A stretch of DNA of 64,000 nucleotides, from assembly GCF_007860185.1 (NCBI RefSeq), contig NZ_SJPY01000001.1, forward strand, positions 1-64,000, read 5' to 3'. The stretch comes from Novipirellula aureliae. Lineage in GTDB: Bacteria; Planctomycetota; Planctomycetia; Pirellulales; Pirellulaceae. Positions within the stretch are counted from its first letter, which is position 1, and every line of letters begins with the position of its first letter. Under the pieces are notes generated by a model. That model saw nothing but the letters and a program-made list of their open reading frames with translations, was not told the DNA's origin and made no database searches. Of this stretch, positions 16,789 to 26,026 are shown one piece after another. Both the position numbers and the translations under genes were made by a program.

Positions 16789-17574
16789 TCATTCGCCAAG
16801 AACGCGTCGATAGGTGGACAGGTAGTTGTCGGCCATCCGATCAACTGTAAATCGCTCCTCGACCGCACGACGAACGCCGGTGCGACTTCCGCTTCATAGT
16901 AGGCACGGTCCTGAACGATGCCGTAGAGATGCAGATGACGTCCGCTGCTGCGCGCAACAGATATCGCCTCTGCAGCACCCTTGTGAGGATGAATTCGTCC
17001 GAAGAAGAGCAAATCGTCGCTAAGCTTTGGCTTGAACGGAAAATCCTCGATTGGAATCCCATGGTGAATGGTTGCCGCATATTTCAAGTCGGGATGGCGA
17101 TCAGAGTCACGAATGGAAACATAATGGACCACGTCTTGATATTCCAGGTACATCGGCAGGATGCGGTCCGAAGAGAAGCCGTGGATCGTTGTGAGGATCG
17201 GCGTGTCGACCAGACGCGCGAAGGCGTGTGCGGGAAAGTCCGCCTGATGGTTTCGAATCGTTGCTCGAAGAACGCCCTCGGTTTCTGGTGGCGTCCGTTG
17301 AATTCATTGAGTACGTGTCCGATTTGGTTGTCGACCTCCTTTTCCGACAGCGTACAGACACGCCCGGGTTGAAAAAACGCACATGCTTTGCCCCCCCCGA
17401 CTCCTTCGCCATCCGCTCTAAGCTAATCCGATAGCGTTCACCCTGTACACGAATCAAACTTGGATGCGTCGCTCCGAGGACGATGTAGATGAAGTCTGGA
17501 AACTTGGCCACAATCTCTGGAATCGTTACGTGATGGTTGAATGTCGCGAGGTTGCAGTAGTAGTGATTTCCCTT
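16789..17574 (-). pseudogene. decayed glycosyltransferase genes (family 4 type)
   Basis: Three reading frames carry pieces of glycosyltransferases. Upstream piece (about 17350-17574): PDFIYIVLGATHPSL and ERYRISLERM. Middle piece (about 16880-17300): TPILTTIHGFSSDR, DLKYAATIHHGI, DDLLFFGRIHPHKG and VQDRAYYEAEVAP. End piece (16789-16860, another frame): RFTVDRMADNYLSTYRRVLGE, the normal C-terminus of such enzymes. The sugar-donor binding part between the middle and end pieces is missing, there is a stop in the middle frame near 17305, and a run of eight C lies near 17390. The first and second pieces look like different genes of one former glycosyltransferase pair. Confidence 0.72.
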
Positions 17575-18039
17575 TCATGAAACAACTTTTTCAGGCGTCG
17601 CATTTGCGATCTCCTGAATTCGGTAGCCTTGCGAGGCAGCGTCACGGATGAGTTGATGCGTTACTGAAACGGAATCCGAATCGGTTTGAAACGCCGCCAA
17701 CACGTTCTCAAACGTTGCTGCATCCAGTACCTCTTGCTCCGGATCCGAAGCATCCAAAACGATCAATCGCAACAAATCGACATCCAAGTCGATTTGGTTT
17801 TGCAAATAGCCCCTCACCAGCGGGTAGGGAGTCAACGCCTGTGAGCGAGCGTTGAGGAACGTGTCGTACTCTGGCTTGTCGGAAAACCCAAAGACCACGG
17901 TGAGTTCCGCGTCGGTAGCGGCCAGCAAAACGATCGGGCTCGCAGGATGCAAACCATCCTTCAAAACATATCGCGGTGTCTTGGCAAAACCATGCACCAT
18001 GACTGCCTCCTTTGGCAATCGAGAGACCTGCTGCAGCAT
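17575..18039 (-). CDS. conserved hypothetical protein
   Basis: 154 residues from ATG at 18039 (GGTGG upstream); the frame is open to 18123, but the extra stretch reads like non-coding DNA. The sequence has MVHGFAKTPRYVLKDG, LTVVFGFSDKPEYDTFLNA and LTPYPLVRGYLQNQIDL, segments I associate with an uncharacterised planctomycete family. It is soluble, without a signal peptide. Its stop immediately precedes the glycosyltransferase remnant. No function can be given. Confidence 0.65.
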   Translation of the reverse strand: MLQQVSRLPKEAVMVHGFAKTPRYVLKDGLHPASPIVLLAATDAELTVVFGFSDKPEYDTFLNARSQALTPYPLVRGYLQNQIDLDVDLLRLIVLDASDPEQEVLDAATFENVLAAFQTDSDSVSVTHQLIRDAASQGYRIQEIANATPEKVVS

Positions 18040-18315
18040 GTCCACCGAAGAGAGTCTTCGGCGAAAGCGAACTGCGAATGGCGAACGGCAAGCTGCGATT
18101 CGCATTACACGGATCTTCAGCAAGCCAACTTCTTAGCTGTTTCGCGCAGGCCAACATTGCATCGTACCACGTTTCTGATCCAACGCAATTGCTTAAGTGT
18201 TCTTGCGGCACGCGAACATGGATCATTCTGACGGCCATGGAAAGCGAACACCATACCAAGAACTTTCTCACGCCTACCAATATCGTTATGATAGACGTGT
18301 ACAGCGTTCCCATTC

Positions 18316-18978
18316 ATGTATAGCCGTACCACCCAATTCGATCAAGCCAATTCAATGCATTCAACCGTCGGACCTGCCGAAACTCGAACGTTGCTAGAAA
18401 ACGTTCGCTGGGAAACCTATGTCGATCTTGCGGATTCTCGGCGCGGAAGTGTCCCCCGAATGACCTATTTTGAAGGAATGCTCGAACTGATGAATCCAAG
18501 TAGACAACACGAAAATATTGGATGCTTGATCGGTCGAATGGTCGAAACGTATACGGAGGTGCAAGGCATCGAGATTCAAAGTGTCGCTTCGACGACCTTC
18601 AAGCGACAAGAGATAAAAAAAGGGTTTGAAGCTGATGAATCGGATTACGTTCAACACGCTGAACAAATTCGTGTCAAAGAAGAAGTGGATTTAAAAATCG
18701 ACCCGCCACCCGATTTGGTGATCGAAGTGGAGATCACGACTTCGGCAATCCCCAAGATGGTCCTGTTCGCCGCAATGGGAGTGCCCGAGGTATGGCGGCA
18801 TGATGGTGAGCAGTTGACAATGCATCTCTTATCGGGCGGTAAGTATGAATCGATTGAAGAGAGTTCCACACTTCCTGGCTACACCATTGCGATGGTCGAA
18901 GCGATTCTCGACAAGCGATTCGAGATCGGTGAAACAGCACTCATTCGCTCTTTTCGAGAATCTCTGTCGCTTCGATAA
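18316..18978 (+). CDS. Uma2-family (DUF820) putative endonuclease
   Basis: 220 residues. The Uma2 fold, a PD-(D/E)XK-like nuclease family, shows in YFEGMLELMNPSRQHENI, GFEADESDYV and PPDLVIEVEITTSA, whose D and ExE supply the probable metal site. An in-frame ATG at 18355 would remove 13 poorly conserved residues. Uma2 proteins are abundant in cyanobacteria and planctomycetes, and their cellular role is unknown. Divergent from the hypothetical gene at 17575. Confidence 0.85.
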   Translation: MYSRTTQFDQANSMHSTVGPAETRTLLENVRWETYVDLADSRRGSVPRMTYFEGMLELMNPSRQHENIGCLIGRMVETYTEVQGIEIQSVASTTFKRQEIKKGFEADESDYVQHAEQIRVKEEVDLKIDPPPDLVIEVEITTSAIPKMVLFAAMGVPEVWRHDGEQLTMHLLSGGKYESIEESSTLPGYTIAMVEAILDKRFEIGETALIRSFRESLSLR

Positions 18979-19080
18979 TGTTGCGAGCCTGCTTTGCCGC
19001 TGGTAAAGACTAGAATCGAAACTCACTGTCTTTGATTTTCGACTGGTGCTTCGTCAGGGATAAGGATTAGGGTTGGCGGA

Positions 19081-19227
19081 AGTGGATCTTGTTAAGGGTC
19101 CTCACGCGGAAGGATCTTTGACAAGATCCACTACCCTATTCGACGATCAGTTCATCGATATACATCCCAAGGATCTTTGACAAGATCCACTACCCTACTC
19201 GACGATCAGTTCATCGATATACATCCC
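19081..19227. repeat. family B palindrome plus 59-bp tandem duplication at GH2 3' end
   Basis: A complete palindrome (19081-19134, AGTGGATCTTGTTAAGG to CAAGATCCACTAC) is followed by a second right arm. Two 59-bp units are adjacent (19110-19168 and 19169-19227), each made of the right arm AAGGATCTTTGACAAGATCC plus a copy of the last 10 codons and stop of the GH2 gene. Only the second unit is part of the gene; the first is a non-coding copy downstream, with one substitution. Confidence 0.92.
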
Positions 19228-22200
19228 ACCGCGTCCAATGGTTGAAAGCACAATGTGGTTGGCACCACTATTTAACCTAGCTTCCACAGTAACCGTCTTC
19301 CAGTCCGAACCCCAGTTCGCTGTATTCTTAAAAAACAGTTCGGATTCCACCCCATTGACGATAAGTTTCATCGGGCGGCCACTGCGTCCCTTCGCGTTAC
19401 CCGAATAGCGAAAATGAAGTGCGACGGTTTCCGGGCTTCCGTCATTCTCCTGATACCATTCCACGGATCCTTGGTTGTTACCGAAATCGACATAACCTTT
19501 GCCGTGGAATCCCTTACCATTGCGTTTGACGACGGCGGATGAAAGCTTGGCATCTTCGGCTTGATCGCCTATCGCCGCTTGAGAGGCCTCATCACTTCCA
19601 GCATCCCCCCAGTAAAGTCCCAGCCCCTCGGCAAATTGTTCTTCCATATCGAACAAGAACAAATCGCCGTCATAGACCGCCGCCTTCACCGTCGTACCAG
19701 GCTGAACCTCAAATCCACCGATGTAGGGCGTTCTCGGATCCGAGCCATCCGTTGAATAGAAAATCTTCAAATCGCGAGGCATCACTTCGCCTCGAATCGA
19801 ACACGATTGTGCATCGATGTGGATCTTGTTTGAAGTCAGCAATTGCGGCTCGCCACAGATAGCGCCGACGACTGCAGAGACTTTGTTTTCGTTTTCTGAT
19901 ACCTCAACGCCTGATAGCCTTAGAAAAGCTCGGCCAAGACCAAAGAACGCAGTTCGCGACGTGGTGCCGAAGTTATTTTCCGTATTCACCGGATTACCAC
20001 TTTCGAGCGACAAGATGGACGCTGGCCCAGAGATGAAATAGTGGATTCGGTTTTCCGCGTAAGGATTCAGCACACCGTTTTCGTCCACTTCGGAAACCGT
20101 AATGATTGGGCAGGCGTCCCCTTCAACTGTCACCTTTAGCGCGGCTGGAGCACCCGAAGTCGTTTGTGATCTGCGAGCCACCTCTCGGCCGTTGCGATAG
20201 CCAACCGCTTCGACCGTGCCAGACGTCCAGGGCACCAACCACTCGCACTGCATTTCGTCCCATTTCGTTCCGGGGCGGTCTTTACCGAGCGACTTACCGT
20301 TGAGGAAGAGTTCGACTTCATCGCAATTGGAATAGACCCAAACAGGAATCTCGGTGCCAGACTCCATGACGGGATGGGTCCAGTGCGGCAGGATGTGTAC
20401 CATCGGCTCCTCCGTCCATTGGCTTTGGTAGAAATAGTAGAGATCCTTTTTGAAGCCAGCCAGATCGAGAGCTCCGCCCATAAAAGCACGGAAAGGCCAA
20501 CCGCCATGCACATAGCCAGCCTCACCGAGGTAGTCGAATCCGGTCCAGCGGAAATGACCGCTGTACCAGGGCAGATCTCGCATCAGTTCCCAATTCTTAC
20601 GAGCCGTGATCCTCACCATCGCGTTGTCGTAGGAGGAATTGAATATCTGCTTGCGGTTGCGGTTGCCGCCGGGAGGAGCCCAGTCGTAGTGGAAGATCTC
20701 TTGCTCGGTCAGATCGGGGCACGCGAAAGCTCTCTTCGCGTTGTTCGCTGGATAACCATCCCGGAACCAAGTCTTCGTGCGATAGTATCCGCGTACTTGC
20801 CAGGTATGCGGTGCTTCGGTAGCCACGAACGGCTTGTCGGGCGTATGGTCGAAGAACATCGGTCGTTCACTCGCCCCATTCACTCCCTCCACATCCATGA
20901 ACTCCGAACCTGAATGTCCTGAGGTTACCGATCGCGTTGGATCGACCTCGTGGCAGACCCTGACCAGTTCTTTCGCGATGTTGCCGCCGGTTTCATTGCC
21001 CAGGCTCCACACAACAACGCTCGGGTGATTGCGGTCGCGGCGGAGCCAGGCCCGCAAATCACGCTCCCACCACTGGTCGAACGCCTGCTTTCCATAGTCC
21101 TGTGCCGCCTTTTTCTTCCAGCCGTCAAAGATTTCATCCATCACCAACATGCCCATCTCGTCACACAATTCATAGAACTTCGGCACCTGCGGATTATGCG
21201 CCGTTCGGATGGCATTGCAGCCCATCTCTTTTAGCAGTCGGATTTTCCATGCAATCAATTCGTCAGGCGAAGCCGCACCGACGGGTCCCGCTTCGAGATG
21301 ATCGCAGACGCCTTGGAGTTTGACATTCTTTTCGTTCAGCCAAAATCCCGTTGCCGTGTCCCAGCGGATCGTTCGAATGCCAAAACGCGATCGGGTTTCA
21401 CCGAGCCATTTACCATTGAGTTTGATGCGGCTGACCACCGTGTAAAGCGAAGGCGTTTTCGTATCCCAACGTCTAGGAGAGGAAACTTGAAACTTCTTAT
21501 CGAAAACTTGAATCCCGTTACCGCCGATCGAATGGCCCTCCGATTCCCGAGCGATTTCTTTTCCGTCCGGATCAAGCAGCAGAGTTTCTAAAGTGATACG
21601 TTCGCTTCGATCCAACGTGTTAGCGATCTCGGTCTGCACGTTAACTTCCGCCATGCGATCGGAGACCTCGGGCGTAGTGATGCACACGCCATCGGTGACG
21701 ACATGGACCGCAGCGTGGGCCTCTAGCTTTACGTGCCCATAAATACCACAGCCATGATACCAGCGTGCGGCAGGTTCGCGTGAACAGTCCACTCGGACCG
21801 CTAGTACGTTGTTCTTCGGCTGCAAATACGGAGTCAGGTCGTATTCGAAACGGATATAGCCATAGGGGCGTTCGCCTAGCAGGTGACCATTGAGCCACAC
21901 CTTGCTATTCATGAACACACCGTCGAATGCGATGAAGACCTTTTGGTTTTCCCATTCATCGGAAAAATCAAACGCCTTGCGGTACCATCCGATGCCGCCT
22001 GGTTTATAACCGCCCTTGTCGGTTTGCGCCGCATCCCTGGAGTAGTCCGACTCAAACGCCCAATCATGCGGCAATCGCAGGCTTCGCCAAGATTGATCAT
22101 TCAATGTCGGTTGCTCCGCACCAGGAGCGTCGCCCAAATGGAATTTCCAATCCGCATCGAAATCAGTCGATACGGACTGGGCTTGACTTGTCATCATCAA

Positions 22201-22236
22201 ACCCAGCAGGAATGAAAGTAGTATCGAGCTTTTCAT
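19195..22236 (-). CDS. secreted glycoside hydrolase family 2 (beta-galactosidase-like)
   Basis: 1013 residues. Signal peptide (about 1-19, MKSSILLSFLLGLMMTSQAQ). GH2 sugar-binding, Ig-like and TIM-barrel domains follow. Acid/base Glu415 lies in HPSVVVWSLGNETGG and the likely nucleophile Glu474 in VATEAPHTWQVRG. A DUF4982-like domain (about 640-740; WVYSNCDEVELFLNGKSLG), a chitobiase-like C-terminal piece (FYSTDGSDPRTPYIGGF) and a terminal jelly-roll resembling CBM6/35 (about 910-1013) complete it. It probably acts on algal or plant galactosides outside the cytoplasm. An in-frame extension to 22368 has no signal-like start and was left out. The last codons lie in a tandem duplication. Confidence 0.88.
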   Translation of the reverse strand: MKSSILLSFLLGLMMTSQAQSVSTDFDADWKFHLGDAPGAEQPTLNDQSWRSLRLPHDWAFESDYSRDAAQTDKGGYKPGGIGWYRKAFDFSDEWENQKVFIAFDGVFMNSKVWLNGHLLGERPYGYIRFEYDLTPYLQPKNNVLAVRVDCSREPAARWYHGCGIYGHVKLEAHAAVHVVTDGVCITTPEVSDRMAEVNVQTEIANTLDRSERITLETLLLDPDGKEIARESEGHSIGGNGIQVFDKKFQVSSPRRWDTKTPSLYTVVSRIKLNGKWLGETRSRFGIRTIRWDTATGFWLNEKNVKLQGVCDHLEAGPVGAASPDELIAWKIRLLKEMGCNAIRTAHNPQVPKFYELCDEMGMLVMDEIFDGWKKKAAQDYGKQAFDQWWERDLRAWLRRDRNHPSVVVWSLGNETGGNIAKELVRVCHEVDPTRSVTSGHSGSEFMDVEGVNGASERPMFFDHTPDKPFVATEAPHTWQVRGYYRTKTWFRDGYPANNAKRAFACPDLTEQEIFHYDWAPPGGNRNRKQIFNSSYDNAMVRITARKNWELMRDLPWYSGHFRWTGFDYLGEAGYVHGGWPFRAFMGGALDLAGFKKDLYYFYQSQWTEEPMVHILPHWTHPVMESGTEIPVWVYSNCDEVELFLNGKSLGKDRPGTKWDEMQCEWLVPWTSGTVEAVGYRNGREVARRSQTTSGAPAALKVTVEGDACPIITVSEVDENGVLNPYAENRIHYFISGPASILSLESGNPVNTENNFGTTSRTAFFGLGRAFLRLSGVEVSENENKVSAVVGAICGEPQLLTSNKIHIDAQSCSIRGEVMPRDLKIFYSTDGSDPRTPYIGGFEVQPGTTVKAAVYDGDLFLFDMEEQFAEGLGLYWGDAGSDEASQAAIGDQAEDAKLSSAVVKRNGKGFHGKGYVDFGNNQGSVEWYQENDGSPETVALHFRYSGNAKGRSGRPMKLIVNGVESELFFKNTANWGSDWKTVTVEARLNSGANHIVLSTIGRGGMYIDELIVE

Positions 22237-22258
22237 TGTTCTATTTTGGGGTGGCGGT

Positions 22259-22282
22259 CGTGGATCTTGTTCAAGATCCACG
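22259..22282. repeat. short perfect palindrome, family B core
   Basis: CGTGGATCTTG, TT, CAAGATCCACG: a perfect 11-bp stem with a 2-bp centre. It lies 23 bp upstream of the GH2 start codon, so here a family B hairpin would be in a leader or promoter and not after a stop. Confidence 0.8.
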
Positions 22283-22427
22283 ACGGTAGGATTTAATGTT
22301 GAAAACGCACGAGGCAAACGTGCAAGCAGGGCACCGTTGAGTTGATGGGATCGTACCGGACAGGTCAACGAGGCGGCACCGCCGCGACAGCCGTTCCAAC
22401 TTTAATGCACTCGCTCCGCCCCTAGCT

Positions 22428-23465
22428 TCACTGAAGTTCTTTGAGTTTTGCAATCAAGAATTCCGTGGTGGTTTCGTTCTTCACGTCGGGTACTCCCGGA
22501 TAGAACAATTCGCAGGACACTCCGTTCGCGAGGCAATGCTCTTGAAGCTTGACACCGAAATTCGACGTATGAGTCGGATCCTTTTCCACCTTGCCAAGAG
22601 CTGGGGGGGACGTGTAACTCATATAGACGGCGGGATCATCTTTACTAACCAGGGCGTAAGGCGAGTACTCCGCAATCCAGGGCAGTAGTTGCTCGCGATC
22701 TCGTAAGAACTCGGCGAAGTTCGATTTGCCAAAGGCATGGCCTCCGTATTGGCAATTGGGAGTCCACTGCTTCATTTGCTTAGGATCGAGGCTGGTTTGC
22801 GGCCTGGTCACCGCTGCGCACCAAAGCCGACTCGATTCTCGAGCGACCGGATCATCGCTTTCGGGCTCGGCAAGGTCATCATGAAAAGCGATCCAGAGAC
22901 TTGAACACGCACCGGCGGATCCACCCGCGGCACCAATTCTTTGCTTGTCGATATTCCACTCGGTCGCCTTGCTGCGAACGAACTGCAACGCGCGGGCTGC
23001 ATCGTGCAGTGGTGCCTGGACCGGCGGTTTCAAATCACCAGCCTGCCGGATGTATCGGTAATTGATCGCGACGACGGAAATCCCCTCTTTCAGTAATGCC
23101 GCAACGTTTACAAAACGGTCGATCCGCTCCTTGCTGCCACCGTTCCAACCACCACCGTGAATGACGAACACCAACGGGGTAGGTGAAGTCGACTTCGCCT
23201 TCCAAAAATCCATTATCTGTCGCGGATGATCGCCATACTTCACTTCCGTTAGCGTCGGCGTGGGGACCCCCCCAGCGTATTGCACGGACGTCTTGACGCT
23301 GCGATTCGCAGCCTGGTTCGGCTTCGATACGACATCGGGGACTTGGGCTCGAACGGGAACATTGATCCCCAGACCAACCAAGAAGCACGCGATCAGTCGT
23401 CTCAAACGGGGCATGCATCTCAAGAGAGCATGCGTTTCAAGGATTGTCATTCGCCGGTTCTTCAT
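22428..23465 (-). CDS. alpha/beta-hydrolase, esterase/lipase type
   Basis: 345 residues with a signal peptide (about 20-40). The oxyanion motif HGGGW (103-107) and nucleophile elbow GGSAG (Ser183) place it with the BD-FAE/hormone-sensitive-lipase-like esterases. A candidate His is in DPTHTSNFG near the C-terminus. It lies 191 bp upstream of the GH2 gene on the same strand, suggesting a carbohydrate de-esterification step before or beside glycoside hydrolysis; this is inference. Ribosome binding site AGGAAAAG lies 7 bp before the ATG. Confidence 0.86.
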   Translation of the reverse strand: MKNRRMTILETHALLRCMPRLRRLIACFLVGLGINVPVRAQVPDVVSKPNQAANRSVKTSVQYAGGVPTPTLTEVKYGDHPRQIMDFWKAKSTSPTPLVFVIHGGGWNGGSKERIDRFVNVAALLKEGISVVAINYRYIRQAGDLKPPVQAPLHDAARALQFVRSKATEWNIDKQRIGAAGGSAGACSSLWIAFHDDLAEPESDDPVARESSRLWCAAVTRPQTSLDPKQMKQWTPNCQYGGHAFGKSNFAEFLRDREQLLPWIAEYSPYALVSKDDPAVYMSYTSPPALGKVEKDPTHTSNFGVKLQEHCLANGVSCELFYPGVPDVKNETTTEFLIAKLKELQ

Positions 23466-23641
23466 CGTTGTCTTTTCCTATTTGAGTGGAAAGCGGAGGG
23501 TTCGCAATCAAAGAGTCATTTGTTGCTAACGCTTTGTCACCGCTTGATTTTGGGCTTGGCAAAAAAGTGGCTGTGGTATCTTGCCCCAGTACGCTGCGGC
23601 TGGAAACCACGGCCACAATAGATCCTTACCCTCATTCTTCG

Positions 23642-23908
23642 TTATGACAAAGCACGAGGCTCCTGTCTAGTAAGCACGCATTTCCCGTTTACGGTGTCCA
23701 CGACGGCATCGCTCAGCTGCTGCATTGGCCGAACATCATAACAGCGGTACCGATGCTTGTTCTCTTCAAGTTGACCGGACCATTCAGAATCCGTGTTCTC
23801 GAACACAAACCCTCGCCCTTGAACAACCCCGTCGAGACTCACAAAGTAAGAGGAAACATCATAGTAGTATAGACAAACCGTTGCACTTGGCATTGCCGGG
23901 TCTTTCAT
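23642..23908 (-). CDS. doubtful small ORF
   Basis: 88 codons. The product is unlike anything I recognise; it has an aromatic-rich centre (CLYYYDVSSYFVSLDG) and no clear ribosome binding site. It overlaps a dispersed repeat at its 3' end. It may be a real short gene, a remnant, or chance. Confidence 0.25.
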   Translation of the reverse strand: MKDPAMPSATVCLYYYDVSSYFVSLDGVVQGRGFVFENTDSEWSGQLEENKHRYRCYDVRPMQQLSDAVVDTVNGKCVLTRQEPRALS

Positions 23909-23972
23909 TCGCGGATGAATCGGATACCTTTTTCACGTAGGCTCGTCTCTCCGCGAAGGGGGCCGCAGTATT

Positions 23973-24140
23973 GGCGAGGCTCAGAGAGACTCACCTAGGT
24001 AAAAGCCATCCGTCGGGAGCTAAAGTAGATGGCATGGTGGCTGGGAACCAGCATAGCGGTGAATCCTCAGGCAAGAGCCCGGGAACCAGAACAAGAGACG
24101 CGCACAGTCGAAACTCGTGCCCCGCTGGGCACACGGCTAA
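23973..24140 (+). ncRNA. candidate structured RNA / leader upstream of C39-like gene
   Basis: Several perfect short stems occur in series: GCCATC (24005-24010) with GATGGC (24028-24033); GCTGG-GAA-CCAGC (24040-24052); GTGCCC-CGCT-GGGCAC (24117-24132). GGCTC (23978-23982) could also pair with GAGCC (24075-24079) to enclose part of the region. The motif GGGAACCAG occurs twice (24043-24051 and 24080-24088). The in-frame upstream translation of this stretch looks non-coding. It does not match any riboswitch or RNA class I can name. Confidence 0.35.
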
Positions 24141-24168
24141 ACAGACATACAACCAACACGGACGCAAA

Positions 24169-25053
24169 ATGAACTCAACCAACGATTTAATTTTCGCGAT
24201 GGTAACGATGGGGATTGCTGCGATTGCCGCTGGAGTCATTGCCTCGACGAAACAGGTGGCGGGAAAGCTTCAACAGGGCCAGTCGATGATTCTGGCTCTG
24301 ACCGTCGTCGTCGTAGGAATGTTCACCTTTCTGTTTTATGCTGCCGGTCGCATGTTTTGGGCTAGATTCATCGAAGACTCCGCCGTGATTGTTTGGTCCA
24401 ACTTCACTCCCTTGTTTGCAGCGGTGTCGGCTGGATTGGTGTTTCGATTGCCAAAAACGCCTCTTTGGCGACGAATCTTGTTGTTCGTATCACTCTCGAT
24501 CGCGGCGGTGCTTGCGGTGCTTTGGCCATTCTTAAACATTTGGCTTCGCCCACCTCTTCCGGCTGGGAACGAGGTGCATAGCGGAGTGACGATGCAAACC
24601 GCCTGGGCAACGTGTAGTCCCGCAGCTGCATCAACATTCCTCCGGGCTGGCGGGATCGAGGTTACCGAAGGAGATTTGATTCCGCTTTGCTTGACGGACC
24701 GTAGCGGGACGCCAACGCTGGGTTTGTACCGAGGTCTCAAGTTGGCTGCAAATGCGAACCAGCGAGATGTCGAAGCCGTATCGATGACGCACGAAGAATT
24801 GGCATCGAACCAGGAGTGGCCGCTTTTGATAACCGTACAGTTACCCGCATCGGGTGTTGAGAACCCAAGCTATGAAGAGGACTGGGGCTGGATCCCTGGG
24901 CTTGGACATTCCGTCGTTGTCTTTGGCCGAATAGCAGATACGGGGCATTATCGAATCGGCGACCCGTCAATCGGTGCCGAACTTTGGACGAGTGTGGACA
25001 TGCAAGTTTTATGGCACGGGGACGCGATTCGCTTCAAGGGGCGTTCGCGTTAA
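24169..25053 (+). CDS. membrane protein with C39-like peptidase domain
   Basis: 294 residues from ATG at 24169. Four membrane helices (about 6-26, 41-61, 75-93 and 102-125), then a soluble domain with QTAWATCSPAAASTFL (Gln143, Cys149), GHSVVVFG (His247) and YRIGDPSIG (Asp265): the papain-like triad and order of C39 double-glycine peptidases. C39 enzymes usually trim leader peptides during export, but no ABC domain is present. The frame is open for 66 more codons upstream, covering a hairpin-rich stretch that looks like RNA and not protein. Convergent with the lipoprotein gene. Confidence 0.78.
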   Translation: MNSTNDLIFAMVTMGIAAIAAGVIASTKQVAGKLQQGQSMILALTVVVVGMFTFLFYAAGRMFWARFIEDSAVIVWSNFTPLFAAVSAGLVFRLPKTPLWRRILLFVSLSIAAVLAVLWPFLNIWLRPPLPAGNEVHSGVTMQTAWATCSPAAASTFLRAGGIEVTEGDLIPLCLTDRSGTPTLGLYRGLKLAANANQRDVEAVSMTHEELASNQEWPLLITVQLPASGVENPSYEEDWGWIPGLGHSVVVFGRIADTGHYRIGDPSIGAELWTSVDMQVLWHGDAIRFKGRSR

Positions 25054-25068
25054 GTCAACCGCTTGAGG

Positions 25069-26013
25069 TTAACGCGTCGTGCCACGGAGCGGCATCGCAC
25101 TACCAGCGTCGGCGGTGTACTCGGTCGCCATTGCTGGCGCGGCCATCCCCGCCGAGAGCGTGGTCAAATCGATCGCCCGCGAAGCCGTTTGAGGCATCAC
25201 GAATAGCTGAGGGTCATCCGTCAGTAGTTGATTGATGACATACGTTCCAATATCGATTTGCATCGCCAGTGGCTCACCGACCGCAGGCGTTAGATGCAAC
25301 TCCACTCGGTGCGGCAAAGCACATTGTTGTTCTTCGTAGTAACGATGATTACTCGCTTTGCTCTTTGCGATCAAACGGTTGTCGGGTGCGTAGAGAAACT
25401 GATCGGTGACATAACCCGCACTACTTTCAAACAACGAAACCTTTTGGTAGACGCCATCTGGCATTTGCATAATCGAACGGATCTCCAGTTTGCCGTCGTC
25501 GCGTCGGACCGGGCCAGCAACGACCGTACTAGGATCGAGCTGAGCAAGTCCGAGCGCATCCATGATCCAGGTCGGGTCGACGGGCAATACCGCCCGCCCG
25601 AGTTGCTGGCGATACTGTTCGTGGCTCGCGTAGTAAAGCGTTTTCGACATCGTTGGTCCTTCAGGCACCTCGAACCAGAACATCTCATCGTTACTGCCCA
25701 TGTCCATGCCCGCTCCCAAAACGATCGGTAAGGCCGCTCGCAATCGAAATCGCTTCTCGCGACTTAGGTTCAACGTTCCACTCAGTCGCGGCAGACTTGG
25801 CATACTCAAGACTTCAACGGTTGCCGTATTGGTCGATAATTGTTGAATCGAATAGGTGCGGTTGACCACAGCGGCTAGCTCCGCGATGCTCGGAGTACCG
25901 TTCAATACCGGCGGTGGTGGTGGATAAGGAATCGGTGTATCACGCCGTTGGCACGTGGCTCCACCAGAGACAAAACAGACCACCAAGAGGCCAATCCATA
26001 GCAAGGTTCGCAT
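25069..26013 (-). CDS. putative lipoprotein, LolA/LolB-like
   Basis: 314 residues from ATG at 26013. The signal peptide ends in VSGGATC, a somewhat atypical lipobox, so the protein is probably lipid-anchored. After a Pro-rich linker (PIPYPPPPP) a domain of about 230 residues with repeated beta strands and amphipathic segments (LSREKRFRLRAALPIVLG, MFWFEVPEG) resembles the LolA/LolB lipoprotein-carrier fold. The open frame continues upstream through a 31/32-bp tandem array, but that translation (repeats of SERRGYDTFASR type) is an artefact of the repeat. Upstream neighbours on the same strand: hypothetical, SUI1 and PAP2 genes. Confidence 0.72.
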   Translation of the reverse strand: MRTLLWIGLLVVCFVSGGATCQRRDTPIPYPPPPPVLNGTPSIAELAAVVNRTYSIQQLSTNTATVEVLSMPSLPRLSGTLNLSREKRFRLRAALPIVLGAGMDMGSNDEMFWFEVPEGPTMSKTLYYASHEQYRQQLGRAVLPVDPTWIMDALGLAQLDPSTVVAGPVRRDDGKLEIRSIMQMPDGVYQKVSLFESSAGYVTDQFLYAPDNRLIAKSKASNHRYYEEQQCALPHRVELHLTPAVGEPLAMQIDIGTYVINQLLTDDPQLFVMPQTASRAIDLTTLSAGMAAPAMATEYTADAGSAMPLRGTTR

Positions 26014-26026
26014 CCGTCGCTTTTCC

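Larger units (their letters stand above)
23466..24168. other. long intergenic region with repeat remnants and a structured leader
   Basis: 703 bp. It holds remnants of dispersed repeats (GCTTTGTCACCGCTTGATTT near 23529, again near 33467; a decayed family A core at about 23568-23616; CCTTACCCTCATTCTTCG near 23626, again near 8141), a doubtful small ORF (23642-23908) and, from about 23973, a GC-rich hairpin-prone leader described separately. Confidence 0.6.

Noticed and set aside
17708-18313. 201-codon minus-strand ORF
   Set aside because: It overlaps the better-conserved hypothetical gene in another frame; no recognisable family, so treated as a shadow.
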